The position numbers and the translations under genes are program-made. Below the pieces are notes generated by a model. That model searched no databases. It was given only the letters and a program-made list of their open reading frames with translations, and was not told where the DNA came from. Shown here piece by piece: positions 22,902 to 30,640 of a stretch of 35,036 nucleotides of DNA (within the stretch, counting starts at the first letter, position 1; each line of letters begins with the position of its first letter). Origin of the DNA: Bacteroidales bacterium (GTDB lineage Bacteria > Bacteroidota > Bacteroidia > Bacteroidales > UBA932); NCBI GenBank assembly GCA_015060395.1, contig SUYP01000028.1, forward strand, positions 1 through 35,036. The letters run 5' to 3'.

Positions 22902-25241
22902 TCATTCCTTCTTCAAGGCCTCGGCAGGATTGGTGCGGGCGGCGCGGAGGGTCTGCCAGAGGACGGAGGCGAGGGAAATGGTTATTGAGATCAGTATGGC
23001 TGCGACATATACCCACCAGTAGGTATCTATGGTATTTGCAAATGTGGTCTGTTTCATCACGTCCAGCAGCAGATATATTGCCGGTATGGCCAGTATGTCT
23101 GAAATCAGCGTCATGCGGATGTAGGTCAATACGTTCCTGAAGGTCTCCGAATCAGTCGTGCCGCCGAATACCTTTCTTACTGCGATTTCATGACGACGTT
23201 CCGATGCGTAGTACACGCTCATGCCGGTGAGACCCATCATCGTCATTGCGATTATCAGGATCAGTACCAGCCTCATGAGTCTGATGGTGATGTATAAAGG
23301 AGCCAGGTTTTCCTTGTGGATCTCTCTGATGTATTTCGATTCAGTTGCAAAGTCCATTATGTCGGTGACAGGTTCCTGATAGACTTTGGAATAGGCTTCA
23401 GCTATCACTTTCCTTGCGGCGTTATGGTCAGGAATGGTCTTGATCAGCAGAGGCGGAAAAAAGTCGATTTCCGAAGAAGGGGAAACAAAAACGAATGAGG
23501 GTACAGGACCATGGGTTCCTTCTAAGAATTGTGCAGGGTAGGTCTCTATCCTTCCGGCCGGATCTGAATGTCGGATGTATTGCTTATCGGTAAGCCACTG
23601 CAGGAATTCCGGATTCTCTGCAATAACCTTTTCTGCTTCCGGAGTTAGCCAGAGGCCTGTTATCCTGTCTTTGTCGAACTGTTCCTTAACTTCGAATTCC
23701 AGAATGTTGAAAGCATTCTCGTCGCATTGCAGATGAGTATAGAAGAATGAAGGCATCTGGTCTTTCATGTATGGCCTTGATGAACCGATACCCGGGAGTT
23801 CACTATAGTATCCTGTCATACCTGCAGATATGATCTCGGGATGTTTCATCAGTTCCAGTCTCAACTCTTCCGAACCCCCGCTGCGCAGATACCCCGGCTT
23901 GAGGTAGAATACATCGTCCACATTACAATGAAAATCAACGTTCACAAGTTTGCTGTAGTTGATTTCCATCACCAGAGACAAGGAAACCACCACTACAGAT
24001 ATCATGCTCTGGAAACAGATGAATACCTTGCTCAGGCGCTTCTTGCTGTGATATCTGAAGTCACCTTTGGTCACATCGAGAGGAGTGAAGCGCGAAACTA
24101 TCAGAGCGGGAGCCAGTCCGCATATGAGGGACGTCACCAGAATCAGGACTATGAACAGCAATATGTCGGAAATGGTCCATGAAACGGATATGACGGTTCC
24201 TGCACCGTTTGTCGCCTGGATGAATGAGTTCAAGGCCGGTACGCTGACCTTTGTCAGAGCCAGTCCGAAAAGGAAGCAGAATGTCGTGAATACGAGTGAT
24301 TCCGTGCAATACTTCATGATGATTCCGGTTCTGTCGGCACCATTTAGCCTTCTCATCGCCATTTCCTTTGCTCGTTTTGTGGTCAGAGCGACACTGAGGT
24401 TTATGTAGTTGATGAGGGGGATTATGAACAGAAGCAGGCATACCACGCCAAGAAGCCATCGCAAACCGGCATAATGGTTCAGTCCGAATATGTTGGACCC
24501 GTCTGTGGTTATTTCGTCATATCTGACAAGTCTGTACCAAGTTTCATTACGATAGGATTCTCCATTTGCGCCCCAGGTTTCTACGGCACATTTCCGGAAT
24601 TTTGCCAGCACGGAATTCATGTCCGCATCATCTCTGACAGAAAACAATGTCATGACCTGATTTGCAAGCGGATACTCTGACACAGTAAGATTCTTCATGG
24701 TCTCATTGCCCGCAAGCATGTCAGGCTCAAGAAGAATACCGCTGCCATAGTCATCAAAGACTGCCGCTACGGTATGTACTCCACGCAGTCCGATTATCTG
24801 ACGTCCCAGAACAGGTCCGTCCTGGGCCAATACCTTCGCATATTCAGCGGATACCGCTACAGCATTCGGGATATCGAGGAAGTTCTCATCTCCTTCAATG
24901 AATGTGCATGGGAAGAAATAGAAGAAGTCCTTGTCTATGAAATCCGTCTTCCTTTCATCATCACCGACTATCTCCTGTTTCTGAAGTACAGGATTGGTGA
25001 CCTTCTCGATTTCCGGGATACTCTCTTTAAGGTAGTCTCCGAAACGTGTGGAGCTTCCCTGCATCTCGTTATAGCATACACTATATATGTTCTCATAATT
25101 CTCATGGCCTTTGCTGATCTGCCTGATACTGTTGTTGTAACACAGCATTGGCACCACAAAGGAGATTGCGACACTCAATCCCACAATCTCGATCACGGTG
25201 TACAGCTTGTTTCTCGAAAGGAATCTCAGATAGCTTTTCAT
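22902..25241 (-). CDS. FtsX/MacB-type ABC transporter permease
   Basis: A 779-residue paralogue of the 20383 gene: N-terminal span (LYTVIEIVGLSVAISFVV), periplasmic core, central FtsX spans (LINYINLSVALTTKRAKEMA), second core, and C-terminal FtsX spans with IAVRKVFGGTTDSETFRN, ending ARTNPAEALKKE. Its last ~120 residues are much closer to the truncated permease at the right edge than to the 20383 protein, also at DNA level around the ARTNPAEALKKE codons. The start ATG is 100 bp downstream of an operator-like triple half-site (25351-25378). It precedes the 20383 gene on the same strand with a 161-bp gap filled by a dispersed repeat. Likely works with an ATPase encoded elsewhere. Confidence 0.92.
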   Translation of the reverse strand: MKSYLRFLSRNKLYTVIEIVGLSVAISFVVPMLCYNNSIRQISKGHENYENIYSVCYNEMQGSSTRFGDYLKESIPEIEKVTNPVLQKQEIVGDDERKTDFIDKDFFYFFPCTFIEGDENFLDIPNAVAVSAEYAKVLAQDGPVLGRQIIGLRGVHTVAAVFDDYGSGILLEPDMLAGNETMKNLTVSEYPLANQVMTLFSVRDDADMNSVLAKFRKCAVETWGANGESYRNETWYRLVRYDEITTDGSNIFGLNHYAGLRWLLGVVCLLLFIIPLINYINLSVALTTKRAKEMAMRRLNGADRTGIIMKYCTESLVFTTFCFLFGLALTKVSVPALNSFIQATNGAGTVISVSWTISDILLFIVLILVTSLICGLAPALIVSRFTPLDVTKGDFRYHSKKRLSKVFICFQSMISVVVVSLSLVMEINYSKLVNVDFHCNVDDVFYLKPGYLRSGGSEELRLELMKHPEIISAGMTGYYSELPGIGSSRPYMKDQMPSFFYTHLQCDENAFNILEFEVKEQFDKDRITGLWLTPEAEKVIAENPEFLQWLTDKQYIRHSDPAGRIETYPAQFLEGTHGPVPSFVFVSPSSEIDFFPPLLIKTIPDHNAARKVIAEAYSKVYQEPVTDIMDFATESKYIREIHKENLAPLYITIRLMRLVLILIIAMTMMGLTGMSVYYASERRHEIAVRKVFGGTTDSETFRNVLTYIRMTLISDILAIPAIYLLLDVMKQTTFANTIDTYWWVYVAAILISITISLASVLWQTLRAARTNPAEALKKE

Positions 25242-25312
25242 TCGGTATAGTCGTTTATTTCATCAGTCCGGATATTGTCCACCTATTTTATGCCAAAAGA
25301 TATAAATTATTG

Positions 25313-25345
25313 AGGCTGAGCCCTTTATTTTGCGAGGCTCAGCCT
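25313..25345. terminator. hairpin after the PspC-PadR-PspC operon
   Basis: AGGCTGAGCC (25313-25322) pairs perfectly with GGCTCAGCCT (25336-25345), loop 13 nt. On the minus strand it lies 78 bp after the last PspC stop and is followed by an AT-rich stretch, fitting a terminator that insulates the permease gene from the PspC operon. Confidence 0.6.
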
Positions 25346-25350
25346 TGTGG

Positions 25351-25378
25351 TGTAAAATTTCTTTACAGTCGGTGTAAA
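25351..25378. promoter_or_regulatory. operator-like triple half-site TGTAAA-N5-TTTACA-N5-TGTAAA
   Basis: TGTAAA at 25351, TTTACA at 25362 and TGTAAA at 25373 are spaced exactly 11 bp apart, so each neighbouring pair forms a palindrome and all lie on one helix face. 25355-25367 and 25373-25385 are also a perfect 13-bp inverted repeat. The site is 110-135 bp upstream of the permease start at 25241, the right distance for an enhancer-type activator site. Which protein binds is inference; candidates are the NtrC-type regulator and the PadR repressor. Confidence 0.6.
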
Positions 25379-25422
25379 GAAATTTGATATTCATCATCTT
25401 TGTTATATAAGATTTGCTCCTG

Positions 25423-26487
25423 TCAGCTGATCAACCCGGGGAGGGCATCTGCGACAATCTTTATAACGTATGCAATTATGACGAAGATGCTGATGATCCA
25501 GGAGATGAAAATTACAAGTCCGGGTTTCCAGGATGGAGACTTGAGGTCGAAAAGAAGCATAACACCTCCGTAAACCATTCCTACGCATCCGAGTCCGAGC
25601 ATTATCAGCACGAGTCCCCAGAATGTAGTGCCGCCCAGAAGGTCTGAAATGAGCTGTTCTTCTGCGTCAAGCGCTCCCCATCTCATTATGTGGTCTTGGA
25701 GATGGTTGCCTATGACTTCAGGCATTTTCGGAATGAAGAATCCTCCGAGAAGCCCGCTGAGTCCGATGGTAAGGAGAAGAAGCCCGAGGAACACACCGCC
25801 TGCACGCTTCAGAGTGCGTCCGGCAGGGGATTGGGCTACTTCCTTTACTTCTCTCTCAAAATCAAACTCCTTTCCTTTGTAGCCTTTCAGGTCAGTCGGC
25901 CTGCCGTGCAGCTCGCGTTTCTGCTCACCTGTCCTTGCAGCTGGCATCGCTATCCATAGGCATAGATATGCAATGATCGAGAACAAGATGTATGGTCCGT
26001 CATCGATGCCTATTATGCCTATCATAAACAGTATCAGGAAGATGATCCTGATAAGGACATTGTCTATTCCGAAATATATACCCAGGCCTGAGCAGACTCC
26101 TCCGAATACGCGGTTGTCTATATCTCTGTAAAGTCTTTTGCTTTTCCAGTTCTTCTTTTCCTGTTTTTTCTGAGGATTCTCTTCTGCTCTCTGTGCAGCC
26201 GGCTGGTCTTCAGGCCTTTCCGCTTCATCCTGAGCCAGTTCCGCCGGATTGCCGATCCTCTTCTTGATTTCCGTTATCATCGCGAGGCTAACAACCATCC
26301 CTGGAACGGTCTGTTCCTTAAGCAGTTCCGCTATGCGTTCCTCAATGTCATCGATTATCTCATCGGCGCTAGGATCGGTGCTGAAAGCTTTCCTTACTTC
26401 TCCAAGGTAAGTGTCAAGTACGTCGTATGCATCCGTTTCAATCGTGAATGCATATCCGCCGAGGCTTATGTTTTCTGTTGTTTTCAT
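25423..26487 (-). CDS. PspC-domain membrane protein (large, four or more spans)
   Basis: A 354-residue envelope protein. An N-terminal cytoplasmic domain (ISLGGYAFTIETDAYDVLD..., about 1-90) is shared with the 26851 protein. After a charged linker comes the PspC domain (KRLYRDIDNRVFGGVCSGLG, about 138 onward, with its spans near 165-200), then three more hydrophobic segments (about 235-255, 293-318, 325-350). PspC domains belong to the phage-shock envelope stress response; this Bacteroidetes form normally comes with a PadR repressor, as here. It is the last gene of the operon, 12 bp after the PadR stop, followed by a hairpin terminator. Confidence 0.87.
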   Translation of the reverse strand: MKTTENISLGGYAFTIETDAYDVLDTYLGEVRKAFSTDPSADEIIDDIEERIAELLKEQTVPGMVVSLAMITEIKKRIGNPAELAQDEAERPEDQPAAQRAEENPQKKQEKKNWKSKRLYRDIDNRVFGGVCSGLGIYFGIDNVLIRIIFLILFMIGIIGIDDGPYILFSIIAYLCLWIAMPAARTGEQKRELHGRPTDLKGYKGKEFDFEREVKEVAQSPAGRTLKRAGGVFLGLLLLTIGLSGLLGGFFIPKMPEVIGNHLQDHIMRWGALDAEEQLISDLLGGTTFWGLVLIMLGLGCVGMVYGGVMLLFDLKSPSWKPGLVIFISWIISIFVIIAYVIKIVADALPGLIS

Positions 26488-26499
26488 TTTATTTCAAGG

Positions 26500-26844
26500 T
26501 TATGCCTTAGATACCTTTCTTATTGTTTCTATGCCTTTTGCCAGTTCGTCCCAGGCTGCATCAAGACCTGCAAGCTGTTCACGCCCCAGATCTGTGATCA
26601 TATAATATTTGCGTGGCGGACCCTGCGTCGATTCTTCCCATCGGTAGGTCAGAAGGTCAAGCTTCTTGAGGCGGATAAGCAGGGGATATATGGTACCTTC
26701 CGCGACAATTATATTTACTTCCTTCAGCTTCTGAATGATCGACGAGGCATATCCGTCACCGCCGGCCAGGATGAGAAGGATGCTGTATTCCAGCACCCCT
26801 CGTCTCATCTGGGTCTTGTTGTTTTCGATTATGCCTGTATCCAT
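26500..26844 (-). CDS. PadR family transcriptional regulator
   Basis: A 114-residue winged-helix regulator. The PadR core is complete: RRGVLEYSILLILAGGDGYA, SSIIQKLKEVNIIVAEGTIY (recognition helix region), PLLIRLKKLDLLTYRWEES and the wing GPPRKYYMITDLGREQL; the C-terminal helix is short, typical of the small PadR-s2 subgroup. It is sandwiched between two PspC genes (6 bp and 12 bp gaps) and most likely represses this operon in response to a membrane or small-molecule signal. The operator was not identified; the repeat block upstream of the operon (27443-27878) is one place to look. Confidence 0.93.
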   Translation of the reverse strand: MDTGIIENNKTQMRRGVLEYSILLILAGGDGYASSIIQKLKEVNIIVAEGTIYPLLIRLKKLDLLTYRWEESTQGPPRKYYMITDLGREQLAGLDAAWDELAKGIETIRKVSKA

Positions 26845-26850
26845 AAGTCT

Positions 26851-27441
26851 TTATATGCCTCTTGAGAATCTCTTTATGTTTTCTGCAGTTGCCGGGATGC
26901 CTCTCAATTCACATTTTTCGGCTGCAGTCCTTGCTTCAGGAGCTGCAATCCATATCACGAGATAGATCCAGAATCCGGCAGAGCCGCAGATCAGCGCCAC
27001 CAGGAAGATTACTCTGATGAGCACTACATCCACATTCAGGAACAATGCGATTCCAGAGCATACTCCTGCAAGCTTCTTTCCGTCTGGATCTCTGAACAGT
27101 TTTCTTGCAGGCTTTTCTCCGTCTGTTCCGCTGTAGTGATACTCCTCCTTCGGTGCCTCTTCCTTGCCGGTCTGTTCTTCAGCCGGATTGTAGCCTTCAG
27201 GATAACCCAGTTCGCCGATTACAGATTGTGTCATAGCAAGATCCACAACCTGCCTTCCTCCAAGTCTGCCTTTCAGAAGGTCTGCGATCCTGACTTCAAG
27301 TTCGTCCATAACTCCGGCGCTGGAACTTGTGCTGTCGAGGGCTGCCTTGAAACGCTCCAGATAGTCATTCAATGTGTTGTATGCATCTTCGTCAATTGTG
27401 AAGCTGCATCCTCCGATTGCTACGTTGATTGTCTTTTTCAT
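26851..27441 (-). CDS. PspC-domain protein
   Basis: A 196-residue protein, first gene of the operon. N-terminal domain VAIGGCSFTIDEDAYNTLND (about 6-90) is homologous to that of the 25423 protein, showing an old duplication with the PadR gene between the copies. The PspC domain follows (KLFRDPDGKKLAGVCSGIAL, about 112 onward) with two hydrophobic segments (LIRVIFLVALICGSAGFW and IYLVIWIAAPEA). Predicted inner-membrane stress protein. Its ATG follows directly on the tandem repeat block, whose first unit forms its leader. Confidence 0.88.
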   Translation of the reverse strand: MKKTINVAIGGCSFTIDEDAYNTLNDYLERFKAALDSTSSSAGVMDELEVRIADLLKGRLGGRQVVDLAMTQSVIGELGYPEGYNPAEEQTGKEEAPKEEYHYSGTDGEKPARKLFRDPDGKKLAGVCSGIALFLNVDVVLIRVIFLVALICGSAGFWIYLVIWIAAPEARTAAEKCELRGIPATAENIKRFSRGI

Positions 27442-27442
27442 A

Positions 27443-27878
27443 TTTTCTAACCTTTATTACTTTTATTATCCATACTTAACTCATTACTATTTTCGAGGGT
27501 GTGCATAAATATGAAAATATATCTACGTTACCCCTTCCCTAAATCCCTTCCCTCGGGGAAGGGACTTACCATCGCTTCGCTCAAAGTTTTCTAAGCTTAT
27601 ACCTTTAATTTGTCATTGCTTAACTCATTACTATTTTCGCGGGAGTGCATAAATATGAAAATATATCTACGTTACCCTCCTCCTAAATCCTCCTCCTCGG
27701 GAGGAGGACTTACTATCGCTTCGCTCAAAGTTTTCTAACCTTATAACTTTAATTTGTCATTACTTAACTTATACCTTTTTAGAAGGTGTACATAAATATG
27801 AAAATATATCTTTTCTAACCTTATAACTTTAATTTGTCATTACTTAACTTATATATATTTTCGAGGGTGTGCATAAAT
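27443..27878. repeat. tandem repeat block: 144 + 144 + 80 + 68 bp units
   Basis: Four head-to-tail units begin with TTTTCTAA at 27443, 27587, 27731 and 27811. Units 1 and 2 are exactly 144 bp, unit 3 lacks a 63-bp internal segment, and unit 4 ends at the stop codon of the TlpA-like gene (27879). Conserved parts are ACTTTAATTTGTCATTACTT and GTGCATAAATATGAAAATAT. Units 1 and 2 contain a 9-bp hairpin with loop TCG (27544-27564 and 27688-27708). No ORF, no TAnnTTTG box. This fills the 437 bp between the TlpA-like gene and the PspC operon and must hold the promoter of that operon. Confidence 0.9.
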
Positions 27879-29297
27879 CTACAGGTCTTCCGGCTGTATT
27901 TCTGACGGGCGCTTTGCAAATTTTTCATCGATCCTGCCCTCTTCGTCAATAATCATATTCCAAGGTATTGCCATTGATTCGGAGCCGTATAAACTGTACA
28001 GATCCTTCAAAAGTCCCTTATCCGCGCGTATATGTCTGCCTTTCAGCCCGAATCCCTGTAACATCTCCCTCCATTTCCTGTCATTCTTCTCATTATCAAT
28101 GGAAATGTACAGCGCTTCATATCCTTTTTCCGTAAGCAATTCGTGCAGGCGTGCGGTATGTTTGAACTCTTCCTTGCAAGGGGCGCACCAACTTGCCCAT
28201 ACATCGATATATACCTTCCTGCCTTTGAACATAGAGAGAAGATCTTCGAAACTCTCCGGCTTTGAGCTGCCTTCGATTATCTCGATCCCCGACTGCCTGA
28301 GTTCAGCTTTACTGTGAAAATCCACGACCGGCTGTAAGGTATTACCGAGCACTTCCTTATAATTGCTCTCCGGAAACTTTTCCTGGAAATCCTCGAAGAT
28401 ATCAATCAGCTCCTTGCTGTAATCCTTTTGGAAGCAAGCATTGAAAAGCCTGTCAGCTATCATATATTCAAGATTACTGCCTTCAAGGATCCTTTTATAG
28501 TTGTCTATATATAATGTGTGCAGCCTTCCTGCTTCGACTTCAGCCATAAGCTTTTCCATATCGAGGTCAGGGTCACCGAAAATCAGATATTCAGTACAAC
28601 TTTCTGCCAGCTCCCTGTAATATCGGCTTGCTGTCAGAACCGGATCATTCATATCAATGTCTTCAAATGCCGATTTCCAGATCAGATGGTCTTCATCTGA
28701 AAGTTTTCCTGCACTATTGAAGTGACAGTAGGCTACATTTGCGGTTATGCTTCTCCAATATATGTCACGCTCCGTGGCAATCGCCTTGAAGAGTTTCCTG
28801 TTGATTTTGCCTTCTCTGCGCAATGACTCGAATACGGACATCTCTTCATTATGCTTTTCTGAGATGATATCCTTAAGTTCGGTATATGTTGCCGCAGAAG
28901 CATACTTCCTGGCCTCGGTCGTGAGATGATTCTCGATCAGCGGTGGGGGAATGGAACCGTACTTTTCCTGAGCAATGTCATTGACGACTTTAAAGCCGGT
29001 TCCGTCGAAAACAAGCTCATACCTCTTCCCATTTTCCAGCATCATATAGATTCCAGGCTTTCTCAATTCCTGAATGAATAATGGGCAAGGTCTGTCGATG
29101 TCAATTTCGATCTCTAACTGCTTCTCCAAGGTTATGGTGTCGCATTGAATGTATGAAAAAGAGTTTCCGACCGGTTCAGTCATTCTAATCGTTACAGGCT
29201 GACAGTCAGGGGATTCGTTGGTAATGGCGATGACCGTTGGCATACGGTTGCAGGCGCTCAGGATCAAAAGTGATGTAAATATTAACAGGCGTGTCAT
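27879..29297 (-). CDS. TlpA-like thiol-disulfide oxidoreductase lipoprotein
   Basis: A 472-residue lipoprotein: signal MTRLLIFTSLLILSAC with lipid-anchored Cys16. The N-terminal ~100 residues form a beta domain akin to DUF4369, the middle is helical, and the last ~130 are a thioredoxin fold with IDVWASWCAPCKEEFKH (intact CxxC) and a cis-Pro region SMAIPWNMIID. Such proteins reduce or rearrange disulfides in the periplasm. It is separated by the gene array from two other TlpA-like genes on the same strand. A promoter box lies 25 bp upstream; repeats begin right at its stop. Confidence 0.88.
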   Translation of the reverse strand: MTRLLIFTSLLILSACNRMPTVIAITNESPDCQPVTIRMTEPVGNSFSYIQCDTITLEKQLEIEIDIDRPCPLFIQELRKPGIYMMLENGKRYELVFDGTGFKVVNDIAQEKYGSIPPPLIENHLTTEARKYASAATYTELKDIISEKHNEEMSVFESLRREGKINRKLFKAIATERDIYWRSITANVAYCHFNSAGKLSDEDHLIWKSAFEDIDMNDPVLTASRYYRELAESCTEYLIFGDPDLDMEKLMAEVEAGRLHTLYIDNYKRILEGSNLEYMIADRLFNACFQKDYSKELIDIFEDFQEKFPESNYKEVLGNTLQPVVDFHSKAELRQSGIEIIEGSSKPESFEDLLSMFKGRKVYIDVWASWCAPCKEEFKHTARLHELLTEKGYEALYISIDNEKNDRKWREMLQGFGLKGRHIRADKGLLKDLYSLYGSESMAIPWNMIIDEEGRIDEKFAKRPSEIQPEDL

Positions 29298-29321
29298 AAT
29301 GTTAGTTGTTTTATTGTACTA

Positions 29322-29329
29322 CAAAGATA
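29322..29329 (-). promoter_or_regulatory. promoter -7 box for the TlpA-like gene at 27879
   Basis: The minus strand reads TATCTTTG (TAnnTTTG), 24 bp upstream of the ATG at 29297, giving a short leader of about 15-20 nt. Confidence 0.55.
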
Positions 29330-29343
29330 TATAAATTTTCGAA

Positions 29344-29421
29344 TACCTTGCAACACAAGGTACTAAAATTTTATAAAAATCTTCAAAATCAGGGGAGTCG
29401 GTAGATAAAATTAATTTTATC
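29344..29421. promoter_or_regulatory. two palindromes upstream of the tandem gene array
   Basis: TACCTTG-CAACA-CAAGGTA (29344-29362) is a perfect 7-bp inverted repeat. GATAAAATTAATTTTATC (29404-29421) is a perfect 18-bp palindrome. Both lie in the AT-rich 239-bp gap between the divergent TlpA-like gene and the first array gene and are candidates for operators. No exact plus-strand promoter box was found for the array; 29422-29536 is A-rich with nothing else visible. Confidence 0.45.
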
Positions 29422-29536
29422 CTCGATAAAAAAGATTGAAAAAGGATAAAAAACAGAAATACTTTCGAATGCAATCCGGTATTTCGCCACATTTCTTTGA
29501 ATGCTCTCCTGATTCCTCCGAACTTCAAATTTAAAA

Positions 29537-30016
29537 ATGCAGAATTATCGTCTTGCCACGGATGAAAACGGCTCTCCTTTCGTGCTCAACAGCAAGTGGT
29601 CGATCGATTTCGGTTACATCACCGAGGAGATGAATCTGCCTCCGGCGCCTATCAGGATTGCGGAAGGACTGTCTGGACCTAAAGGCTACGGCTTGAAACA
29701 TATCATAGAAGGACATTCTAAGGAGATAACAGGTTCCGGTTATAAGTCGGTATATGAGTTTATGGAAGATGTAGCAGGTAATTTCACTGAGATTAAAGAG
29801 GGAAGGGATGGATCATACCTGTTGGAAAAAGGAGATGCGTATCACAATACGTTATATGTCGCTTTATCAAGAGAAGGTGACTATTGGAAAGTAATAAGCG
29901 GAGGGATTTTCCGTATTAGGTATTCCAAAAATAAAAAGATAATCCATTCTGCCTCCGAAGTGCGGACATCTTCTCCTGCAGAAGATGAGCTTTTGCCATT
30001 TGAAGATAAAAGTTAA
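29537..30016 (+). CDS. array gene 1: constant-head protein with nuclease-like variable domain
   Basis: A 159-residue protein without signal peptide. Residues 4-42 (NYRLATDENGSPFVL onward to NLPPAPIRIAEG) are nearly the same in all four array members; the copy starts MQNYRL, lacking the SSKK of the others. The rest (about 50-145) holds GYGLKHIIEGH, FMEDVAGNFTEIKEG, YLLE, TLYVALSREGDYWKVISGG and a final RYSKNKK. From memory this matches the small C-terminal nuclease-type domain (PBECR/MuF-C class, HI-x3-H signature) of phage polyvalent proteins; not verified. Its upstream region differs from that of genes 2-4. W replaces G in SKWSIDF. Function could be toxin, phage-defence or housekeeping RNase. 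Confidence 0.7.
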   Translation: MQNYRLATDENGSPFVLNSKWSIDFGYITEEMNLPPAPIRIAEGLSGPKGYGLKHIIEGHSKEITGSGYKSVYEFMEDVAGNFTEIKEGRDGSYLLEKGDAYHNTLYVALSREGDYWKVISGGIFRIRYSKNKKIIHSASEVRTSSPAEDELLPFEDKS

Positions 30017-30068
30017 CAGGAGTCTTCAAATGCTACCGGTAATAGCTCTGGACTATCCTTTCACTCTG

Positions 30069-30102
30069 CAAATATATCAAAAAACATTCAGAATCAATGT
30101 CT
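30069..30102. repeat. array repeat 1 (before gene 2)
   Basis: CTGCAAATATATCAAAAAAC and the following CATTCAGAATCAATG form the first of four copies of this intergenic repeat. On the minus strand it contains TATATTTG (30069-30076), an exact -7 box, with TTG 18 bp further upstream (30095-30097, inside the start codon region), pointing back into array gene 1. Confidence 0.75.
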
Positions 30103-30567
30103 TCGAAGAAAAATTATCGTCTTGCTACGGATGAAAACGGCTCTCCTTTCGTGCTTAACAGCAAGGGTTCGATCGATTTCGGTTACATCACCGAGGAGAT
30201 GAATCTGCCTCCGGCGCCAATCCGTCTTCCAGAAGGGGTTGGAGGTGAAAAAGGCTATGGACTTTTGCATATTGAAGAAAGAAGGATTGGACAGATCAGG
30301 AGCTTCGGATTCAAGGATGTAAAGGATTTTGTCGAATATGTCTGCAGCTGTTTTACAGATATAAAGGAAGGAGCCGGGAATTCATATCTGCTTGAGTTAG
30401 GGGATAGATATCGAAACACTTTATATATATCACTTTCAAGAGACGGTGATTATTGGAAAGTTATAAGTGGGGGAATATTCAGACTGAAATATTCGCAAAA
30501 TAAAAAGATAACCTATTCTGCCTCTGAAGTGCAGTCACCTCAATCTACCCCTGAGGTGAAGGTTTGA
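30097..30567 (+). CDS. array gene 2: constant-head protein with nuclease-like variable domain
   Basis: A 156-residue paralogue of array gene 1. The constant head (MSSKKNYRLATDENGSPFVL onward) is followed by a domain with GYGLLHIEERRIG, FVEYVCSCFTDIKEG, YLLELGD, TLYISLSRDGDYWKVISGG and KYSQNKK. The second His of the HI-x3-H pattern is Arg here (HIEERR), so if those residues are catalytic this copy may be altered or inactive. Starts at ATG 30097, 80 bp after gene 1, with the intergenic repeat covering its start. The head after position 30210 diverges from the others (IRLPEG). Confidence 0.7.
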   Translation: MSSKKNYRLATDENGSPFVLNSKGSIDFGYITEEMNLPPAPIRLPEGVGGEKGYGLLHIEERRIGQIRSFGFKDVKDFVEYVCSCFTDIKEGAGNSYLLELGDRYRNTLYISLSRDGDYWKVISGGIFRLKYSQNKKITYSASEVQSPQSTPEVKV

Positions 30568-30640
30568 ACTGCCAGAAATTGCAGGTAGAAATATTCCTGA
30601 CAGCAGAGCAGAACTCCTTTATAGGTCATCTTTCACTCTG

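Noticed and set aside
25279..25296. Sigma-54 promoter for the 22902 permease
   Set aside because: The minus strand has TTGGCAT, but the -12 element is GT instead of TTGC at the required spacing; too weak to list.
27443..27878. Possible CRISPR array
   Set aside because: Units are 144 bp head-to-tail without unique spacers, and no cas genes are present.
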